Shown piece by piece: positions 58,591 through 64,000 of a DNA stretch of 64,000 nucleotides. Position numbers and translations under genes: made by a program. The stretch is taken from contig OY821519.1 in assembly GCA_963682025.1 (NCBI GenBank), positions 71,810,525-71,874,524 on the forward strand, written 5' to 3'. Origin of the DNA: Cordilura impudica (taxonomy: Eukaryota; Arthropoda; Insecta; Diptera; Scathophagidae). Below the pieces are notes generated by a model, which had not been told where the DNA came from, did no database searches, and saw nothing but the letters and a program-made list of their open reading frames with translations. How positions within the stretch are numbered: the stretch's first letter is position 1; each line of letters begins with the position of its first letter.

Positions 58591-59060
58591 CACTGTGGCT
58601 CAAATTTTGATTTCATTGGCCAAAAGTCAAATTTTTTTTTGTCATCGATTTTTAAAATTTTTACTCCTTTTTGTAGCTTATATATCCAGATTAAGGTAGC
58701 CAAAAAATTAGGTTAAACTATTGATAATTGTGGGCGTGGCATGCTGTCAAACTCAACTGTTTTTTTTAATTCAGCAAAAGGTGTTTTTTTTTTGTTTTTT
58801 ATCAAAAATAAATGGTTACTACTCGCAAGCTATCATCGATATTGGCCTGCGGTCTTTTTTATAATGTTAGTAGGATTATAGTCTTTAGTTTTTGTAAGTA
58901 GTCACAGTTCTAACGTTTGATATTAGGGGCGTTATGAAATATTTATGAAACCACTATATTTTTCTCAAATTTAAACTTTAGTGGAATAGAACTTCTAAAG
59001 GAAGTAAGGGAACAAGAAACGTATACCACCCGGAGAAAGGCGAATGTATCCTGTTTAACC

Positions 59061-59070
59061 CTATATATAC
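59061..59070 (+). promoter_or_regulatory. possible TATA box of the Transib-like transposase
   Basis: CCCTATATATAC lies about 600 bp upstream of the start codon, in the otherwise gene-free 5' part of the element. An intron or long leader would be needed to connect it. This is sequence resemblance only. Confidence 0.2.
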
Positions 59071-59663
59071 TTTTGCACCCCCCACGAGCCCCCGGTAGAA
59101 CACTTTTTTCATTTTAATGAAATTACTCTAAAAAAATTACTCTAAAAAAAATTTTGTTTTTTTACTTTAGACTACGTAAAAGTAAAATAATTAAATAAAA
59201 TACCTGCGAAAGGGTTTATTGGCTTTGTTTTGATCAGCAAAAAAATAAGTCATAAAATGATCACAATAGGTTCTACAGTAAACAAATGATCTCTTTCTTA
59301 ATTTACCTGTTGTCAAATTTAAGGGTCAACCAAAGTCATAAACAATTTTATAAGTTTGTCAATAATCGCGGCACTAAACCACTAAAGATAAAAAACCACC
59401 CCATATTGGCGAGAAACTAATTAGTTTTACCTGATATTGAAGTCTGGATAACAAGTGCAGTTTTGTTCAATTTAAGTACTACCTGCTATGAAATTAAAGA
59501 TCAATGTGTGAATAACATGTACCTAAAAATTTATAAAATGACGGATTCTATAAGGGATTACTCAATAATAAGTTAATACTTCAAGTGTACGGACGTATAT
59601 TCGCAAGTGATAAAAAGTGATAAAAAAGTGATAACAGACGCAAATAAAAATATTGAGAAAAAT

Positions 59664-61580
59664 ATGGAGAACTTTAGTTATAAAGAACTGGCCGAAGAGT
59701 ATTTTCGAAACAAAAACCAGGAAGATGTTCTTAGTTACGTTAAAATAAAATTAAACTTAAATTCGTCTAGTACCGAAATACAAGAGCAATTATCTAATTT
59801 CGTCAAAGTACTAAAAAAACGATTGAAAGAAGTTAACTACTGTAAACAAAAGTTTTATAATAAAAGTGCAAACTGGTTAGAAGGCCAACTTAATGTTGGT
59901 GGAGAAACAGCAAAGCTAGATAAGGCTGGAAGACCACGCAAATCATTGGACAACTGCAGCGATAGATCTAAGAGGCGGAAACTTAAAAATTTTAACGAGG
60001 AAATTGGTTCTACAAATATAAAAGAATCTTTTCTACATCAATTACGAGCACAAAACCAATTAACAAAAGTGGATATCATTGAAAAAACTTGTAATGCTAG
60101 TCCAGTGAGAACAAAGCGAATTCTTAAAAGTATACCAACTCCGAGCGATGCAAAACAGTTCACAAATGAGGAGGCATTAGCATTATTTCTGGATTTGAAA
60201 TTAACAAAACACCAATATATTCAGCTCAGATTGCGTGCGATTGAAAAAGGCTCAAATATGTATCCAGCATATCATCACATAACAGCTGCTAAAATAGACT
60301 GTTTGCCATCAAAGGACACTATTACAATCACACCAATTTCGGCAGAAGTACAACTACAATCTTTACTTGATCACACAGCCAAACGCTTGCTACAATCAAT
60401 AACAGGAACTGAGTTAAAGAAATATGGAAACACAAAGTTAATTCTATTTTGTAAATGGGGATGTGATGGTTCTTCGGGACAAAAACAATACAAACAAGTT
60501 GTATGTGAAAATATTTCGGACTCAGATATGTTCATGGTATCATTTGTACCATTGCGATTGAAAAAGATTTTGGAAGATTCGGAGCCTTCGAGTAGTACAA
60601 CGCAAACAATGGATATTTGGAAAAATGAGACGCCATCTTCTACGAAATACTGCAGGCCAATCAAATTTGAATTCAAAAAAGAAAGTCATGATGCCATTAA
60701 CAAAGAAGTTAGTGATATCAAGGCCCAAATAGCAACACTACAGCCATTACAATTACAGTTAGATGGGCAGCAAATTGAAGTAAGCTACCAATTAGTGCTG
60801 ACAATGATAGATGGAAAAGTAGGTCAGGTTTTGACTAACACGAAGGCTGCATCCAGCTGCATTATATGCCAAGCAACATCAAGCCAATTAAACCAAGTCC
60901 CGACAAAATCATTCGATAATACCGATGCCTTCGAATTTGGATTATCACCACTACATGCAAGAATACGACTTATGGAACACATACTAAAAATCAGTTATGA
61001 TTTGGATTTCGGGCCTTCAGGATCAATAAGAAACAACGAAACCAACAAAGAGTTAAGAAGTTCAAAAAAGAAACATGTTCAAGATGAATATCGCAAATTT
61101 GGATTGATTATAGATCAGCCAAAACAAGGGTCAGGCAATACAAATGATGGCAATACCGCAAGAAGATTATTTTCAGATCCAGAAACAGCATCTGAAATAA
61201 CAGGAGTGGATTTAAACCTTATTTTCAGATTTAAAATAATCCTAGAAGTACTTGCGTGCAATGAAGAAATTGACTCTAGAAAATTTGGAGATTATGCTAA
61301 GGAAACTGCAAAAATATATACAACCAACTACCCATGGAGAAATATGTCTGCAACAGTCCACAAAATCCTTTATCATGGAGAAGATGTCATTAAATATCAT
61401 TTGGTGCCACTTGGAGATCTATCAGAGGAGGCTCAGGAAAAAAGGAACAAGGATTACAGATTTTATAGACAGCACAATACTAGAAAAATGTCACGAAATT
61501 CCACAAATGAAGATCTATTTAATATATTATTGGCAACGTCAGTATTCGAAATCAATGGAAAGTGGAACATCGGGATTTAG
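59664..61580 (+). CDS. RAG1/Transib-superfamily transposase (C-terminal frameshift)
   Basis: 638 codons from ATG at 59664. The frame is also open upstream, but only to GTG at 59607. The N-terminal third is charged, with a basic patch GRPRKSLDN..RSKRRKLKN. The core carries CKWGCDGSSGQKQYKQ (Asp268), LVLTMIDGKVGQVL (Asp383), CIICQ (Cys399/Cys402), GLSPLHARIRLMEH, GNTNDGNTARRLF, TVHKILYHGEDVI (His566/His571), and LGDLSEEAQEKRNKDYRFYR with NTRKMSR (candidate Glu588/589). Numbering is from this ATG. Order and spacing follow the RAG1 core: first Asp, second Asp shortly before a CxxC, HxxxxH, then Glu about 20 residues on, before an Arg/Asn/Lys-rich helix. It would cut at CACWGTG ends in the nucleus. 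Near 61545 the frame appears to slip by one base: the adjacent frame continues VEHRDLDEEAKKLLKNRN to a TAA at 61667-61669, so about 40 residues are lost. No RAG2-like partner is seen. Confidence 0.93.
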   Translation: MENFSYKELAEEYFRNKNQEDVLSYVKIKLNLNSSSTEIQEQLSNFVKVLKKRLKEVNYCKQKFYNKSANWLEGQLNVGGETAKLDKAGRPRKSLDNCSDRSKRRKLKNFNEEIGSTNIKESFLHQLRAQNQLTKVDIIEKTCNASPVRTKRILKSIPTPSDAKQFTNEEALALFLDLKLTKHQYIQLRLRAIEKGSNMYPAYHHITAAKIDCLPSKDTITITPISAEVQLQSLLDHTAKRLLQSITGTELKKYGNTKLILFCKWGCDGSSGQKQYKQVVCENISDSDMFMVSFVPLRLKKILEDSEPSSSTTQTMDIWKNETPSSTKYCRPIKFEFKKESHDAINKEVSDIKAQIATLQPLQLQLDGQQIEVSYQLVLTMIDGKVGQVLTNTKAASSCIICQATSSQLNQVPTKSFDNTDAFEFGLSPLHARIRLMEHILKISYDLDFGPSGSIRNNETNKELRSSKKKHVQDEYRKFGLIIDQPKQGSGNTNDGNTARRLFSDPETASEITGVDLNLIFRFKIILEVLACNEEIDSRKFGDYAKETAKIYTTNYPWRNMSATVHKILYHGEDVIKYHLVPLGDLSEEAQEKRNKDYRFYRQHNTRKMSRNSTNEDLFNILLATSVFEINGKWNIGI

Positions 61581-61669
61581 ATGAAGAAGCCAAAAAACTA
61601 CTAAAGAACAGAAATAGCACAGAACAAAATATGGAATATTTGCAATCAATATTTGAGTCTAATGAATAA
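61581..61669 (+). pseudogene. out-of-frame C-terminal tail of the Transib-like transposase
   Basis: From about 61548 to TAA at 61667-61669 a shifted frame reads EHRDLDEEAKKLLKNRNS and ends IFESNE. The composition suits a terminal helix of the transposase. It implies a single-base deletion (or sequencing error) at about 61544-61548 relative to the intact gene. Confidence 0.65.
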
Positions 61670-62079
61670 TAATTATAATTGCCTTTCATTGTTATTTAAG
61701 TACGAAAAACATAGTATTAGTAAAAAATAATAATAAACAGAACCTACCATTGTTACAAATGCTATTTAAATCTATTGCAGTTTTTATTCTTAAAAGGTTT
61801 CCCACATATGAATGCAATGTTTTAATAGATAAGAAAGATTCAAAAAATAAGAACCCATATTTTCATATCAAAATTAAAAAAAAAATTAGAATCATTGCGC
61901 TAATGTTTAGCAGATTTATTTAGCTAGTGTAACAAATTAGGCAGCAAACACTAATAAATTTTTCTGTAGTAATAATAATATTCCTTGAGTGTCAGCAAAT
62001 TGCAAATTTGATAGCAAACATTTTTAGTTTTTTAGTAATACTAGTTAAATTTCTAGTGAATTTTACTATTTTGTTGCGT

Positions 62080-62125
62080 GTAAAAATTTTTTTGAGTGTA
62101 AAAATTTTTTTGAGTGTAAGCATTA
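62080..62125. repeat. 19-bp tandem duplication in the element's 3' region
   Basis: GTGTAAAAATTTTTTTGA is present twice in direct succession, followed by a third partial GTGTAA. A short ATCTATCTATCT run follows near 62324. Confidence 0.75.
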
Positions 62126-63399
62126 AAAAAATTTCATTATTACAAAAAATGTTTATAATAATTATTTAACTCCAAATATGACACTTTCTAATAAATAAAA
62201 ATAAATAAAAAAAAACATATATCACGCTAAAAGTTAAAAAAAATCAAAAGTTAAACTTTGACCTAGAATTCCTTAAAAAGTACTCAATAAATTTAAATGA
62301 AATTCACACTGAGTCAAGATCAACTATCTATCTATCTATTAAAAAAAACAGTACTAAAATATTTTGATCGGTTCAAAAGTTACAGAATTTTGGCCAATGA
62401 AAAATGATTTTCAGCCACTGTGCGCCGTCCTGTTGAAAACAAACGTTGCCAATATCCTCCTCTTCAATTTTTGTGAACAAAAATTCGTTCAACATGGCCC
62501 GCGATCGCCGTTGGCTGTAGCGGCCACTCCTTGCTCATTTTCGAAGAAAAATGGCCCAATTATGCCTCTGGACCAAAATCCGCACCAAACAGTGACTCGT
62601 TTTGGGTGTATCGGCTTTTCAATGTATGCGTGTGGGTTTTCTGTGCCCCAAATGCGACAATTTTGCTTGTTTACATACCCGCCAAGATCAAAATGAGCTT
62701 CATCTGAAAAGATGATTTTTTTTGGCAAAATCGGCATCTTCTGTAAGTCGATCTCAGGCCCACTTAGCGAAGCGAAAACGCATTGGATGGTCAGTTGGCT
62801 TCAACTCCTGAAACAATTGGACTTTGTATGGCGTCATACCAAGGTCTTTATGAAAATTCGTCTCAATGATGCCTCCGAAATGTTCAATTCTTGAGAACGA
62901 CGGTGAATTGATGTTGATGGCGCTTCACGCACACTTTCTGCCACAGCAGCAATATTCTCGGGTGTACGCACTGTTTTCGGCTTTTCGCGCTTTGGTTTAT
63001 CGATGAGGATGCCAGTTTCTTTCACTTTTTTCACAAGATAACGAATATACGGAGCTGACGGTGCTTCTCTTCTTCCAAAATCCGTACGCAATTTTCGCAC
63101 ACATTCTGCAACATTACCATGATTTTCAAAGTAATGTCGCAATTTTTCCCAGCGTTGTTCAAGCGTATGCACAACCATATTCGTTCAGAGGAAGGATAAA
63201 ACTAATTATCTGTCAAATCAGACATGAGTTAAGTGTTACCATTCACGAAATAAGCACTAGTTGAAAAAAAAAAACGTTAGATGGCGGACCCTTTATAATA
63301 AAACATAACTTAATTTTATCTTTTATATATCATGTAAGATTGAATAAAACTTTCATAAAATTAGGGGTTACGTTTATTTGGTCAAATATTTGCGTAGTC

Positions 63400-63835
63400 T
63401 GAACGCACTTTAAGAATTGTCCTATAGGGATTATTTTTGGACTACTGATTAATGGAAATAATAAACACATACAAGCCCAATTTGAATCTTATGGCAATTT
63501 ATGTCGATTTCATAGGGGTCATTTGTATGGGGACTAGGTCTGAACATGGACCGAATTTCACCGATTTCAATAGCTGATAGAAGCTTATATAGCAAAACTC
63601 AATAACATATATTCATATTTGCGACCTGTAGTTTGATTTCAAGGTTTACATGGACACACAGACGGACGGACGGACGGACGGACGGACATCGCTAAATCGA
63701 CTCAAAAAGTGTTTCTGAGTTGATCGGTATAGTAAAAAGTGGGTCTAGGTCAAATTTTTTTGGTAGTTACACACAGCAACACAAAATTATTATACCCAAA
63801 CCACACATGGTGGTATAGTATATAAAAAGGTGTAG
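63400..63835 (+). mobile_element. DINE/INE-like copy, 5'-truncated
   Basis: Begins in the body at AAGAATTGTCCTATAGGG, just right of the mariner. It has an expanded (GACG)n tract at about 63659-63687, TTGATCGGTATAGTAAAAAG and a 3' end GGTGGTATAGTATATAAAA. Confidence 0.75.
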
Positions 63836-64000
63836 GAGAAATGTTAAAAATCTTAAACTTATTTAAATATTTAAAGATTCTGACGTTTTCTTTCTTTCAG
63901 AATAGAAAATGATTTTAGTGCTGGTCGTGAGTGAAAGAATATTTGTGAGAAATATTCTATGAATAAACTCGTAATTTCATTTTATGGCGCAGGCCCCAAA
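63836..64000. other. no gene seen
   Basis: Short terminal stretch of unassigned sequence with TTTCTTTCTTTCAG at about 63886. It could be a splice acceptor, but the following exon would run off the window. Confidence 0.2.

Larger units (their letters stand above)
58591..62422 (+). mobile_element. Transib-type (RAG1-like) DNA transposon, complete ends
   Basis: The left end CACTGTGGCTCAAA and right end TTTTCAGCCACTGTG lie between two exact CGCCG copies (58586-58590 and 62423-62427). The two 38-bp ends agree at 30 positions, including a shared TTTCATTGGCCAAAA. Each end has the heptamer CACTGTG/CACAGTG, then 22 bp, then CCAAAAGTC or CCAAAATTC. GC-rich 5-bp duplications and CACWRTG-type ends are the published signature of Transib elements, whose transposase and ends are ancestral to RAG1 and its recombination signals. 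The insertion sits in the D-G-A codons of a mariner catalytic block, where the interrupted frame verifies the boundary. Length is 3,832 bp. Confidence 0.95.
58260..63178 (-). pseudogene. mariner-type transposase, split by the Transib-like element
   Basis: The N-terminal half (63178-62428) starts MVVHTLEQRWEKLRHYFENH, a helix-turn-helix region with SIHRRSQELNISEASLRRIF. A frameshift follows, then KDLGMTPYKVQ, a TGA in WA.DR, and the first catalytic Asp in IIFSDEAHFDLGGYVNKQN. The reading stops at QQDGA, which is the second catalytic Asp block. The C-terminal half (58590-58260) resumes ATCHTAEATLDVLRPVFED, PRSCDLTPLYYYLWG and ends RGSHLNEIIFHY. The family's usual third catalytic position (LTPLDYYLW) is Tyr here. 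So the copy carried frameshifts and a lost catalytic residue in addition to the insertion. The apparent longer ORF starting at 58703 is a chimera of the inserted element's end and mariner sequence. Confidence 0.9.
58157..63293 (-). mobile_element. mariner-type element, 1.3 kb, interrupted by the Transib-like element
   Basis: The ends AAGGGTCCGCC (58157) and GGCGGACCCTT (63293) are inverted and flanked by TA (58155-58156 and 63294-63295), the Tc1/mariner target. Subtracting the nested element and one 5-bp duplication (5,137 - 3,832 - 5) leaves 1,300 bp, the usual mariner length. Confidence 0.92.

Noticed and set aside
58591..58703. N-terminal part of the minus-strand ORF 58260-58703
   Set aside because: It is the end of the inserted Transib-like element read in frame with mariner, not part of either protein.
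59607..59663. GTG-initiated extension of the Transib-like ORF
   Set aside because: The first codon is GTG and the stretch is a GTGATAAAAA-type repeat; the ATG at 59664 with A at -3 is the better start.
63659..63687. (GACG)n run considered as an independent microsatellite
   Set aside because: It is the internal tract of a DINE-like copy, present at the same place in the other copies.

Overview
The window looks like repeat-rich, AT-rich nuclear DNA of a dipteran, probably a calyptrate (muscoid/blowfly-like) fly. This is inferred from DINE/INE-like repeats with GACGGACGG tracts, mini-me-like repeats (TATACCCTCCAC start plus a GTCY tract), introns of about 60-70 bp with GTAAGT/TTTCAG ends, and piggyBac, Tc1/mariner, LOA- and R1-clade retroelements. 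No conventional host gene, tRNA gene, rRNA gene or CRISPR array was found. Almost everything recognisable is mobile DNA, much of it nested, and several insertions can be placed to the base because they interrupt a readable coding frame.

Layout. 1-4205: an AT-rich minisatellite split by a decayed LOA-like retroelement and a DINE-like element. 4250-7632: DINE-like remnants and a piggyBac-like element with a decayed transposase. 7640-14340: mostly non-coding, with two back-to-back DINE-like copies, a Helentron-like element carrying an AAATCGCC tandem array, and fragments. 14348-16565: an element with about 330-bp inverted repeats around a CXC-type cysteine-rich ORF. 16740-19323: Tc1/mariner-type, Helitron and retroelement scraps. 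19510-22790: two partial copies of a foldback element with TAGGGTGGCC ends. 23716-29960: unidentified coding remnants, two Helitrons, and a Tc1-in-Tc1-in-Helitron nest. 30655-33880: a CACTA-like element with a spliced gene flanked by dense AAAGTG/CACTTT repeats. 33881-40300: a DINE-like copy broken by a complete foldback element (8-bp duplication) and by a nearly intact LOA ORF. 41867-47781: an autonomous-type long-TIR transposon with the same ends as the foldback family, whose transposase is split by an R1-clade retroelement with a 14-bp target duplication. 47895-54760: DINE-like, mini-me-like and SINE-like repeats, and a non-LTR element cut by a Helitron at A/T. 54760-58150: little recognisable. 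58157-63293: a 1.3-kb mariner interrupted by a 3,832-bp Transib/RAG1-type transposon. 63400-64000: a DINE-like copy.

The main discovery is the Transib-type element at 58591-62422. It has CACTGTG/CACAGTG ends matching the V(D)J recombination heptamer, a perfect 5-bp CGCCG target duplication, an A-rich block at equal distance inside both ends, and a 638-codon ORF carrying the RAG1-like core: candidate Asp/Asp/Glu residues, a CxxC and an HxxxxH with RAG1 spacing. One apparent frameshift near the 3' end removes about 40 C-terminal residues. Other leads are the CACTA-like element, the shared ends of the long-TIR transposon and the foldback elements, and the cysteine-rich ORF in the 14-16 kb element.
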